Source of the DNA: Advenella sp. FME57
GTDB taxonomy: Bacteria; Pseudomonadota; Gammaproteobacteria; Burkholderiales; Burkholderiaceae_B
Direction of reading: 5' to 3'
DNA length: 64,000 bases
Assembly (NCBI RefSeq): GCF_014897675.1
Contig: NZ_JABUXU010000006.1
Coordinates: forward strand, 62,001 to 126,000
The translations under genes and the position numbers were made by a program. Positions 56,315 to 64,000 of the stretch are shown piece after piece (position 1 is the stretch's first letter; each line of letters starts with the position of its first letter). The notes under the pieces were generated by a model. That model saw only the letters and a program-made list of their open reading frames with translations, was not told the DNA's origin and searched no databases.

Positions 56315-59300
56315 CTAACCCTTCCCTGGACATCTGAAACTGCGCATATCGCTCAGGCGAAATGGACTTTTGGCCGAATAGGCGGCAAATTCCAGGGTCA
56401 CCCGACGACCACCGATATTGAAGGTGGCGACCGTCACTTCCGGTGAGCGTCCCTGACGCTGGCTGGCGCGGTCCAGCAGGCGATTGAGCGCCCAGGGACC
56501 TGATGCGGAAATGCCCGAGGTGCCGATTTGCGGCTGCAGACTGATCGTGACCTGGTTACTGCCCTGCTTACCAGGCCACTCCATGGTCGTGCCCACTTGG
56601 GGGCCATGGGCGTAGGTCAGCGTCTGCCCGTCCACTTCCATCACCATCTGCGTGATTTCCGGATCCATATCGATCGGACGAACCGCAACCTTGAATGACG
56701 GCTCCAATTTGCCGGCAGCAAAATAGACATCGCGGATGACCGATGCTTTTTCAAAGGAGTCAAGAAAGCCTGCAACGCCACCCTTGCTGCCATCGATGCC
56801 GGGCTTGAAGCGCCATTTGCCGCCACTCATATCGACCAGGCTGGCCAGGTTTTCACGGAAGAACTGGTCCATCATCTGCTGGGGACCAAAGAAACGCGCA
56901 AAGTCATTGGGCGCCACATCCTTGGATGAATTGCCAAACGGATACCGGCCGGCAATCGAACGCCGACAGAAATTGCCAAGCACGGCATTCACGTCCTCAC
57001 CCACCTTTTCCTGACGAACCCCGGCCACCTGCCGTGAAGCGGTGACCGACAGATCTGTCAGCACGCCGCCTACTGCCGGGGGCACCCGCCCCGCCTCGGC
57101 CTGCAGCTTGGTCAAGACATCTGCCGGTGGCAGCGGACTCTGGCTGCGCAAGGCGGTATCGGCCGCGGTCAGATAGGTGTACAGTTCATTGAGCAGCCCC
57201 GTCGTGCCCTCTATCGGCGGGGGCACGCCCTGGCCTGCACTGCGGGCCAGTTCGCGATACTGCACAAAATGGTTATCGACAATTTTTTCCAGCTTCTCTT
57301 TGGTTGCATCGCGGCGTATCGGATTATCGATCCCAGTTGCGCCGAACATGGATTCGAGCGACTGGGTCGAACCGGACACCCGTTCCCGCGCCCGGTCGAG
57401 CAGGGAGCGCTGATTCGCTTCGTCCTCGCGCAGCAGCGTGGTCTCCAGGGCGACCCCTTTGACAAACTTGACCAGTGGTGAATTGGACGAGGACAGGCTG
57501 CGGGCGATTTCTATGCTCTGTAGCATCGTCTGCGGTTTGCGCACCGACACATCGGCCAGATAGTTGTCCCAGTACTGCACATAGTCGTCAAAGTATCTTT
57601 TTTTTACATCTTCGAACAGCTTGCGATTGCTGCCATCGGCAAAGCTGCCGGCCTTGATCTCAAGCACCCATGTGTCGTCTTCGCGCAACTGCGTGGCGAC
57701 ATTCTCTACGCTCTTGCTAAAGACGTTCCAGTAGCCGTTGTAGGTATACAGCCCGGGGATCCCCTCATTGAGGGGCTTGCCGCTTTTGCGAAAAAAAACC
57801 GTAGAGGCTTCAGCGCCACCCAGTGTGATAAAGGTGCTTTGTGTCAGGCTCTGGCCGGACAACAGGCGCAGCATGCGGCTGTACACCCGTTCGGCCAGCG
57901 CATGGCGATCAAGATTGCCCCGCACCCGCTCGATCAGCGCGTCATTCCTGGGAAACGGTGAAGACATCACCCCGTTGTTGAACAGCCGGTTGATATGCAG
58001 CTTGAGCTGATCATAATCCTGCGTGGTGTAGCCTGCGGGCAGAATTTTCTGCATATCGGACAGTACCCACGACTGCAAAAACGACGGATCGTAATGCTCG
58101 GTATCGTACATCATGAGATAGGCACGCAAGGCCTCGTACGAGTATTCCAGATCGTCGGGCGGGGCATTTTCCAGCGCATTTTCGATACGTCGCGACACTT
58201 GCGGCAACAGGACTTGTTTGATCGTCTCATCGTAAATACTATTGGCCGCCGCAGCGATCTTGCTACCCTGATAAAGACCGAAAGTATTCCAGACCGGCGG
58301 GCTTTCGACCGGGAAGTCTTTGCCATTGGGCAGGTCGGTCGTCGCATTCATAAACGGCACCAGACCCAGCACATCGCCCGATTCGGTAATCTTGATATCC
58401 CGGCTTAGTTGATTAAAGCCAGGCAGCTTGTCGCCGACATGCTCAAGATAGTTACGATTGTTCCGGTAGCTATTGAGCCACGCCAGCAGGCAAACGGCAA
58501 GAACGGCAGTCAACAGCACATAACCACCCCACTGGATCGTACGATAGCGGCGTTCCCATTTCAGGTTCAGGCCAGCCAGCATGGACTCGGGAAAGACCAC
58601 ATCCTTGAGCAGATTATGCAGGAAGTAGCTTTTCCCCGTTTCCAGCGGAATGCCTGATCCCTGGTCCCGGATGCCCTCGATCTTCAGATATTTCTTGAGC
58701 TGGCCGGTGACCCGATCGAAGGTCTGGCCGCCTTGCGTACCGCTGGTGAAATAAATGCCTCGCGGAATCACCACCGATTCAAACTTGGAACTGGAAAATA
58801 CGTCGCTCAGGAAATGCCCCAGCACCTGGCGCAGGCCGGCAAACTGTTGCGGCAGCAGATACGCCAAGGCGCGTCGCGTGTCGTCCTGCTCTGCAGCCAG
58901 CACATCGGGCAGGGCTTCGTAAAGCCGTTTCTGCAGCAATTCGTACTCGGCGTCATAGGCAGTCATCAGCTTGAAGTCTGGCTTTTGCGCCTGCTCGTAC
59001 GGAATCGTAAAGCCCCAGATCTGATCCAGTTCCTGCCGACTGAAGGTCGCAAAATACTCTTCGAACCCGGACAGCAAGTCGGTTTTGGTCACCAGCACGT
59101 ACACCGGGAAATGAATACCCAGTTCTTCGCGCAGCTCCTGCAGACGGCGACGCAGCACTGCGGCGTGGGCCACCCGTTCCGTGTCGGTCGCACTCAGCAG
59201 ATCGGCCACGCTCACTGTGAGCATCACGCCGTTGATTGGCTGGCGTCCACGATACTTGGTCAGCAGGTTCAGAAACCCCTTCCACTCCTGCTCATCGCCG

Positions 59301-59926
59301 GTCGGATCGCTTTCGTGTGTGGTATAGCGACCTGCCGTATCCAGCAACACGGCCTCGTCGGTGAACCACCAATCACAATTGCGGGTACCGCCGATGCCCT
59401 TGAGCGCCACTTTGCCGAAGCGGTCCGCCAACGGAAAATTGAGTCCCGAATTGACCAGCGCGGTTGTTTTTCCCGAACCCGGCGCGCCAATGAATACGTA
59501 CCAGGGCAATTGATACAGATACTGCTTGGAAAAGCGCGCCAGCGGCGACTTGTTCTCACCGGCTTCAAAACGCGAATTGCGCAGCAGCGTAATGGCTTCG
59601 TCGAACCGCTCAGACAGGACCTTGATCTCGGCGCGCTCGGCTTCGGGCATCGCTTTGAGCTCGGCTTCGGGCTTGGGCTTGCGCAATTGGCCCAGCAGTT
59701 GCGCATTAAGCCGCCCTTCACGCCACTTGCGCCAGATAATACGCAGTAGCCAGATGGCCCAAATGGTGCCGATCACCCAAAGACGCACCTCCCGGGAATC
59801 GAGCAAATACCAGTTATTGACCGACAGGCTCGGGCCCACCGTCCAGATCAGGAACGATATGACCAGCAGCCCGAGAAAAACCCACAGACCACGACTGAAA
59901 AGAAAACTGAAGAAGCGACTGATCAT
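56315..59926 (-). CDS. tssM: T6SS membrane-complex protein TssM (IcmF)
   Basis: A 1203-residue inner-membrane protein of the T6SS membrane complex. Two helices lie at about residues 13-30 and 48-65 and a third near 455-473 (YVLLTAVLAVCLLAWL). Between them is a cytoplasmic NTPase-like domain with Walker A GAPGSGKTT at 147-155 and a Walker B-like LLDTAGRYTT. The rest is the periplasmic IcmF domain that contacts TssJ. Its ATG overlaps the tssL stop by 4 bp. Walker motifs are intact, so the protein may hydrolyse ATP. Confidence 0.97.
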   Translation of the reverse strand: MISRFFSFLFSRGLWVFLGLLVISFLIWTVGPSLSVNNWYLLDSREVRLWVIGTIWAIWLLRIIWRKWREGRLNAQLLGQLRKPKPEAELKAMPEAERAEIKVLSERFDEAITLLRNSRFEAGENKSPLARFSKQYLYQLPWYVFIGAPGSGKTTALVNSGLNFPLADRFGKVALKGIGGTRNCDWWFTDEAVLLDTAGRYTTHESDPTGDEQEWKGFLNLLTKYRGRQPINGVMLTVSVADLLSATDTERVAHAAVLRRRLQELREELGIHFPVYVLVTKTDLLSGFEEYFATFSRQELDQIWGFTIPYEQAQKPDFKLMTAYDAEYELLQKRLYEALPDVLAAEQDDTRRALAYLLPQQFAGLRQVLGHFLSDVFSSSKFESVVIPRGIYFTSGTQGGQTFDRVTGQLKKYLKIEGIRDQGSGIPLETGKSYFLHNLLKDVVFPESMLAGLNLKWERRYRTIQWGGYVLLTAVLAVCLLAWLNSYRNNRNYLEHVGDKLPGFNQLSRDIKITESGDVLGLVPFMNATTDLPNGKDFPVESPPVWNTFGLYQGSKIAAAANSIYDETIKQVLLPQVSRRIENALENAPPDDLEYSYEALRAYLMMYDTEHYDPSFLQSWVLSDMQKILPAGYTTQDYDQLKLHINRLFNNGVMSSPFPRNDALIERVRGNLDRHALAERVYSRMLRLLSGQSLTQSTFITLGGAEASTVFFRKSGKPLNEGIPGLYTYNGYWNVFSKSVENVATQLREDDTWVLEIKAGSFADGSNRKLFEDVKKRYFDDYVQYWDNYLADVSVRKPQTMLQSIEIARSLSSSNSPLVKFVKGVALETTLLREDEANQRSLLDRARERVSGSTQSLESMFGATGIDNPIRRDATKEKLEKIVDNHFVQYRELARSAGQGVPPPIEGTTGLLNELYTYLTAADTALRSQSPLPPADVLTKLQAEAGRVPPAVGGVLTDLSVTASRQVAGVRQEKVGEDVNAVLGNFCRRSIAGRYPFGNSSKDVAPNDFARFFGPQQMMDQFFRENLASLVDMSGGKWRFKPGIDGSKGGVAGFLDSFEKASVIRDVYFAAGKLEPSFKVAVRPIDMDPEITQMVMEVDGQTLTYAHGPQVGTTMEWPGKQGSNQVTISLQPQIGTSGISASGPWALNRLLDRASQRQGRSPEVTVATFNIGGRRVTLEFAAYSAKSPFRLSDMRSFRCPGKG

Positions 59927-61236
59927 CGGTTCGCTCCCCGCTCGGGCATGGCAGACGGGTCAGCCGGGGCAGACGAGCCCGGCGCAACAGGCGAAACAAG
60001 CAAGGTAATCTCCACGCGTCGATTGCGTGCCCGATTTTCCGCCGTATCGTTCGGCGCTACCGGGTCGGCCTCTCCGCGACCCTCCGCACGCACCCGCAGT
60101 TTATCGGTCAGGCGTTCATCCAGCAGTTTTTTGACGGCGTCAGCACGAGCCTGGGACAGTTCCCAGTTGGAGGGATATTTAATGGTCTTGATCGGTACAT
60201 TATCACTGTATCCGGTGACCAGAATATTGCCCTGAACTGAATTGAGCGCATCGGCCACGCGTGAGAGCACCGGCAGATATTGGGAGCGGATGGCATCGGC
60301 ACCCGACTCGAACAGACCATCGCCGCGCAGCACAATCACGCTGCGATCGGCTTCGTCACGAACGGTCAGTAAATTTTCGCGTATTTCAGGTGCAAGAAAC
60401 GGCGCAATCCTGTTGGTTTTGACTGGTTCGCGTTTGACCTGCGGCGCGCTGATCTGCACCGTTGGCGGTTTGATTTTAATGACGTCTGCAAACAGTTTGT
60501 CCGAACGATCTCCCAGGCTCCACTGCAAGCCAAGAAACGACAGAAAACCCAGCGCTACGGCCAGCACGGCAAATACCCACAAGGGAATCGGCAGACGCCG
60601 CACCTTGTTTAAAATCGGCGCATCCTGCCAGTGCGGAGACAATGCGGCGGCATATTGGCCACGCGCATTGCGCAAGATAAGCAACAGGCGCTGGCGCAAT
60701 GTTTCCAGTTGCGAGCGGCCGTTGTCCACGACCCGATAGCGGCCCTCGAAGCCCAGCACCAGACAATAGTAAAGCAGCTCCAGCAGGTCGATGTGCTGCG
60801 CCGGGTTCTGCGACAGCTTGGCAAGCAACTGGAAAAATTTCTCGCCACCCCAGGTCTCGTTATGGAAGGTGACCAGCAGGCTATTGGCCGACCACATCCC
60901 ACCGCCGCCCCAGGGCGTAAGCGCCGCCGCTTCATCCAGTGCCGTGCACAGACAATAACGCGCGCCAAGAATCGTCTCGTTGCGTATGCCTGCATGCTGC
61001 GCGCGCAATTCAAACTGGCGCACTTCATCGACCAGGTGTTCGCGCAACTGGGTGGGCGATGGATGCGAGCGGGTATTGCGAATTTGCGGAATCAGTACCA
61101 GCAGCGGATTGGCCGCGGCAACCAGTGTATTGGAACCGCTAATGACATAGTCATCGGGCCGCAATTTGCCTGCATCGGGCACCGCGGTGGAGTTTGCCCA
61201 GGGACCAATTGGCGTCCCCGCGAAATTTTCTGCCAT
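59923..61236 (-). CDS. tssL: T6SS membrane-complex protein TssL with fused OmpA peptidoglycan-binding domain
   Basis: A 437-residue protein. Residues about 30-210 are the cytoplasmic DotU/TssL domain (YCLCTALDEAAALTPWGG; FFQLLAKLSQNP). One membrane helix follows at about 216-236, and the periplasmic part carries an OmpA-like domain (about 300-425) with GNILVTGYSDNVPI and LSQARADAVKKLL. This 'evolved' TssL anchors the complex to peptidoglycan directly. It is 2 bp downstream of tssK and overlaps tssM. Confidence 0.96.
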   Translation of the reverse strand: MAENFAGTPIGPWANSTAVPDAGKLRPDDYVISGSNTLVAAANPLLVLIPQIRNTRSHPSPTQLREHLVDEVRQFELRAQHAGIRNETILGARYCLCTALDEAAALTPWGGGGMWSANSLLVTFHNETWGGEKFFQLLAKLSQNPAQHIDLLELLYYCLVLGFEGRYRVVDNGRSQLETLRQRLLLILRNARGQYAAALSPHWQDAPILNKVRRLPIPLWVFAVLAVALGFLSFLGLQWSLGDRSDKLFADVIKIKPPTVQISAPQVKREPVKTNRIAPFLAPEIRENLLTVRDEADRSVIVLRGDGLFESGADAIRSQYLPVLSRVADALNSVQGNILVTGYSDNVPIKTIKYPSNWELSQARADAVKKLLDERLTDKLRVRAEGRGEADPVAPNDTAENRARNRRVEITLLVSPVAPGSSAPADPSAMPERGANR

Positions 61237-61238
61237 GT

Positions 61239-62582
61239 TTATCTGTCCCGATCCTCTCTGACTGCCCAGAACTCAAGTGTCAGCCCCGGAAAGTCTCCGG
61301 CCAGATGCAGCGCCAGCGCGCCGGTGCGTTCCAGTTGCGTCCACATATCGCCGGTTTTTTCCAGAGAAAAATAAATATGCCCGGCACTGTACGGCAGCTG
61401 ACGCGGTACATTGGTGACCGGCTTGAGTGAAACACCCGGCAACTGCAGATGCACCAGATCGCGGATACGTTCGACCGGTCCCAATTTGACCTGTGCCGGA
61501 AAGCGGGTTCGCGTGAGTTCGGCCGGCATATCGGCATGAACGGCAATAATAAATTCGGCAGACTGCAACAGGTGCGGGTCGGTAATCTGCCCCACCCGCA
61601 GTCCCTGCCCTTTGTCGTGCAGCGGTATGCGAATGGCCTGCTCTTCCAGAATGGTCGTTAACGCCCGGCGCAGCACCTGCATCAAGGGCTCAAAGCTGAG
61701 TCGCAAATTGTCATGCACATAAGCGGGGAATGTTTCCATTCGCTTTCCCGTGCCGGTAAAGGTCGCCAGATCGCTGGCCAGCATCAGAAAGTCGTGGAAA
61801 ATGCGCTCCGGATGCACATTGCCAAGTGTGATCATATGCCATAAGGCGCCACGATAGCGATTGATGGTTTCCAGTATCAGGAACTCCGAGACTTCGGCAA
61901 CGCCGCCGCGCCCCGGCTGATTCAGACGCGCCGCCAGCAGTTCGCTGCGGGCATTGAGCAGTCCGAAGAGTTCGCGGATAAAGCTGGTCAGGGCAAAACT
62001 CACATTGCTCGACAGCACCGGTGCGATATAGGTGAAGTCAAGGACGACCTTGTTGTCGGCGCTGCGTTCGGTAATCCAGGCCAGCGGCATGCCGATCCAC
62101 TCGTCGCCGAAATCGGACTCAAGCATCAATCGAAAACGCAACCGTCCGACCTGGACCACCGCCGTTCCCAGCGACACTTCACAGGTATCGACAACTTCGT
62201 CTTCTATGACGCTATAGCGCGCCAGGGAATCAGGCGTCTCTTCGAACACAACATCTTCAGCGCCTTCGCGTACTCGCGGTATCGCCAGGTACACCCGTTT
62301 GTCCAGGGTGCCGGCAGGCACCTCAAGGGCAAATGGCGCAGATTCGGCGTCAAAGCTAAATGGCGTGCCATCGGGAAACAGGCCGGTGGCCTTTTTCAGC
62401 GCAATCTTGCCCAGCGCCAGGGCATCAATGTCAATATCCAGGTCCTGAAACCCCCAGAACACACTTGTGATACTTTCAATGCGTACCCGCAGGTTGTGTT
62501 CCAGAAATCGTTCGAACTGCTGAAAATGATGAGGGCGAAGAAACATCCCCTCCGACCAGACTACTTTATCTTTTATGCTCAT
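61239..62582 (-). CDS. tssK: T6SS baseplate protein TssK
   Basis: A 447-residue cytoplasmic protein that links the baseplate to the membrane complex. The opening KVVWSEGMFLRPHHFQQ is diagnostic. The segments ELFGLLNARSELLAAR and HDFLMLASDLATFTGTGKR are also typical. Length is normal for TssK (about 445). It lies 20 bp downstream of tssJ and 2 bp before tssL. Confidence 0.97.
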   Translation of the reverse strand: MSIKDKVVWSEGMFLRPHHFQQFERFLEHNLRVRIESITSVFWGFQDLDIDIDALALGKIALKKATGLFPDGTPFSFDAESAPFALEVPAGTLDKRVYLAIPRVREGAEDVVFEETPDSLARYSVIEDEVVDTCEVSLGTAVVQVGRLRFRLMLESDFGDEWIGMPLAWITERSADNKVVLDFTYIAPVLSSNVSFALTSFIRELFGLLNARSELLAARLNQPGRGGVAEVSEFLILETINRYRGALWHMITLGNVHPERIFHDFLMLASDLATFTGTGKRMETFPAYVHDNLRLSFEPLMQVLRRALTTILEEQAIRIPLHDKGQGLRVGQITDPHLLQSAEFIIAVHADMPAELTRTRFPAQVKLGPVERIRDLVHLQLPGVSLKPVTNVPRQLPYSAGHIYFSLEKTGDMWTQLERTGALALHLAGDFPGLTLEFWAVREDRDR

Positions 62583-62602
62583 AAAACAATCTGCAATTTA
62601 AT

Positions 62603-63130
62603 TTATTTTGGTTCTGTTTTGTTGACGTTGACAGCGGCTCTCTGCACATCGATGCGAATACGTTTTTCGTCAGGAGAGAACTGCCAGAATTTGTAGAAAT
62701 TGGTCGTCTCGGCTTCGGGCAGATCTACTACCAGGCGCCACTGACTGTTGTTCAGATCACGGTACGAGGCAACAATGCCCAGCGCCTTGGCCTGGGTGCT
62801 TCCCGATGCCTTGATTTCCTCAGTACTGCCTGGCTTGATGATACGGGAATTGACTTCAAGCATCTGATCGCCAAGTACTGCGCGCGGGTCCTTCATAAGG
62901 GCAAAATAGTCTGCCGTGTCAAAGGCATTGGTGGACTTCAGTTCATAGACAGTGACCTTGACCGGAGAAGGTTTGCCCGAAGCGTTAGGGTTTACCTGAC
63001 TGTCCGCCTTTAACTCTATGATATAAGGGACTGCCATTTTAGATTCGGTAGATGCGCATCCGGCCAGCACACCGGCAGCAATCAGGCCGACCGTTCCCAG
63101 CTTCATGATCTTGTTATAAATAAATGTCAT
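62603..63130 (-). CDS. tssJ: T6SS outer-membrane lipoprotein TssJ
   Basis: A 175-residue lipoprotein that binds the periplasmic part of TssM. The signal peptide ends with lipobox VLAGC, C25 being the lipid-modified residue. The beta-sandwich segment NPNASGKPSPVKVTVYELKS and the later DYFALMKDPRAVLG are typical of TssJ. I use the ATG at 63130 because GAGGACATGGCAA precedes it; an ATG 5 codons upstream lacks a site. It is the first gene of the leftward T6SS operon. Confidence 0.95.
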   Translation of the reverse strand: MTFIYNKIMKLGTVGLIAAGVLAGCASTESKMAVPYIIELKADSQVNPNASGKPSPVKVTVYELKSTNAFDTADYFALMKDPRAVLGDQMLEVNSRIIKPGSTEEIKASGSTQAKALGIVASYRDLNNSQWRLVVDLPEAETTNFYKFWQFSPDEKRIRIDVQRAAVNVNKTEPK

Positions 63131-63349
63131 TTGCCATGTCCTCATTCAAATAGCGTGCCAGTGTCTGACCATTACCGCGTAACAAATACAATAGCCGCAA
63201 TAGCCGCCGTACAGACGCATCGGCAAGGGCGTTTGCACCCGCCAGGTCCTGTCTGCCAGCGCGCCTGCACACCCGGCAAATTCGTCAGTTTCAATTGTGT
63301 TTGTGACAGACCAAAACATCAAGCACAAAAACCTATACTCTTACTGAAA

Positions 63350-63368
63350 TTAACTAAGGTGTAGTTAA
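63350..63368. promoter_or_regulatory. Palindromic operator candidate in the T6SS control region
   Basis: TTAACTAAGGTGTAGTTAA has perfect 7-bp arms around a 5-bp centre, a size suited to a dimeric regulator. It is 220 bp upstream of tssJ and 290 bp upstream of the divergent lipoprotein gene. Confidence 0.45.
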
Positions 63369-63570
63369 ATTAAACAGTATTTTTCCAAAGTTACCTATCT
63401 GTTACATAATTTACGTTTCTTAAGCACGACGCTGCCGATTTAACATGTTATTGTCATCTACAGGTATTAATATATTTAGTACGCAGTCCTGTTGCCGTAA
63501 ACACTCCAATGAAGGACACTTCCTTCGCAGAAATGGCAGTACAGTGACTGATCTGCATTTGTGATTGCAT

Positions 63571-63600
63571 TTGTCATCCGCCGTAATAAAACGGTATATT
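63571..63600 (+). promoter_or_regulatory. Sigma70-type promoter for the divergent T6SS lipoprotein gene
   Basis: TTGTCA (63571-63576), an 18-bp spacer and TATATT (63595-63600) give a leader of about 50 bases before the ATG at 63659. It is the best promoter match noticed in the window. Confidence 0.5.
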
Positions 63601-63658
63601 TCATTTGCATTAACAGGCTATGTCAAACAGCATTATTAAATATTTCTATTACACAAAC

Positions 63659-64000
63659 ATGTCTCAATTCAAAAAAATGAACGCTTCACGTGTATTTCTG
63701 CTGCCCGGTGTACTTGCTGCTGGTGTCCTGATGTCGGCATGCTCCCTGTGGAGCAGCTCCGGTCCAACTGCGCTGTCCTCGTCCGAAGAAGTACAGATTC
63801 GGCCGATACGCGAAAGTTTTATGGCAGGACAATACGAGGCGGTCATTACGCAAGTGACGAACACCCCGACACTGAACACCGGCTCGGTCCCGCTGCACAC
63901 GACTGCACTCAAGTACAAGGCATTCAGTGAGTGCCTGACTGAAGCCAAGCGCAGTTGTGCCAGCACTTTTGAACAAATTTTGACACTGGATCCCAATTTC
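63659..64000 (+). CDS. T6SS-associated lipoprotein (TssQ-like), 3' end cut by window edge
   Basis: The first 114 codons of a lipoprotein gene. The signal peptide ends in LMSAC with C28 as the lipidated cysteine. Residues 45-114 look TPR-like (RPIRESFMAGQYEAVITQV; CASTFEQILTLDPNF), resembling the T6SS lipoproteins annotated as TssQ in betaproteobacteria (from memory). It is divergent from tssJ. The start ATG has no clear ribosome-binding site; M7 is an alternative. The missing T6SS core genes (tssB, tssC, hcp, tssE, F, G, H and others) may follow beyond the edge. Confidence 0.6.
   Translation, partial: MSQFKKMNASRVFLLPGVLAAGVLMSACSLWSSSGPTALSSSEEVQIRPIRESFMAGQYEAVITQVTNTPTLNTGSVPLHTTALKYKAFSECLTEAKRSCASTFEQILTLDPNF

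Larger units (their letters stand above)
63131..63658. other. 528-bp AT-rich divergent control region of the T6SS locus
   Basis: This separates the tssJ operon from the divergent lipoprotein gene. It is visibly more AT-rich than the rest of the window and holds a palindrome at 63350-63368 and a good promoter at 63571-63600. No gene is recognised. Confidence 0.65.

Noticed and set aside
58733-59749. A 338-codon plus-strand frame inside tssM
   Set aside because: It overlaps the conserved TssM NTPase region and has no family features.

Overview
The window looks like chromosomal DNA of a moderate-GC betaproteobacterium, most likely of the Alcaligenaceae (an Advenella- or Alcaligenes-like genome). 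This is inferred from family resemblance and gene order (dacA-dat-ybeD-lipB-lipA; coaX-birA-waaA-waaC; fmdB-aspS; patatin plus 3-hydroxybutyrate dehydrogenase), not from a database search. No rRNA, tRNA, insertion sequence, integrase, prophage or CRISPR array was seen.

Layout. (1) 0-3.6 kb: a truncated acyl-CoA synthetase gene divergent from a Crp/Fnr regulator, then yggS. (2) 3.6-26.5 kb: a large cell-surface polysaccharide region. It holds a GT9 transferase, an O-antigen-ligase-like protein, tesB, an OafA-type acetyltransferase with an SGNH domain, a two-domain glycosyltransferase next to a Wzt/Wzm-type ABC exporter, a gtrB-gtrA-(GT-C candidate) set, a GT2, a pyruvyltransferase-family protein, a GT2-GT4 fusion, a WcaJ-type initiating phosphotransferase, pgi coupled to a GT4, and galE. 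Together these suggest a glycan started on undecaprenyl phosphate, built in the cytoplasm, exported by an ABC transporter, decorated in the periplasm (acetyl, pyruvyl and Gtr-type sugar) and ligated to lipid A-core. (3) 26.8-36.2 kb: housekeeping genes for lipoate (lipA, lipB), D-amino acid and peptidoglycan metabolism (dat, dacA), CoA and biotin (coaX, birA) and LPS inner core (waaA, waaC). (4) 36.4-47.2 kb: an endonuclease/phosphatase-family protein, a site-2-protease-like protein that lacks its HExxH motif, a neutral zinc metallopeptidase, an orphan HigA-like antitoxin, patatin, 3-hydroxybutyrate dehydrogenase, aspS, fmdB, a Na+/H+ antiporter, msrC and ubiA. (5) 47.5-51.3 kb: trifunctional putA with GGTTAACC palindromes upstream. 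(6) 51.5-64 kb: a type VI secretion operon read leftward (tssJ-tssK-tssL-tssM-tagF-pseudokinase), apparently continuing into a TRAP-type solute-binding protein gene. A divergent T6SS-type lipoprotein gene runs off the right edge.

The best candidates for something undescribed are the T6SS-linked transmembrane pseudokinase with a C-terminal PEGA-like domain and the adjoining orphan solute-binding protein; the site-2 protease homologue with both zinc histidines replaced; and two arrays of degenerate 14-15 bp repeats, both between convergent genes. All positions were counted by hand. Start codons were moved from the longest open frame wherever a ribosome-binding site or the family N-terminus argued for it.
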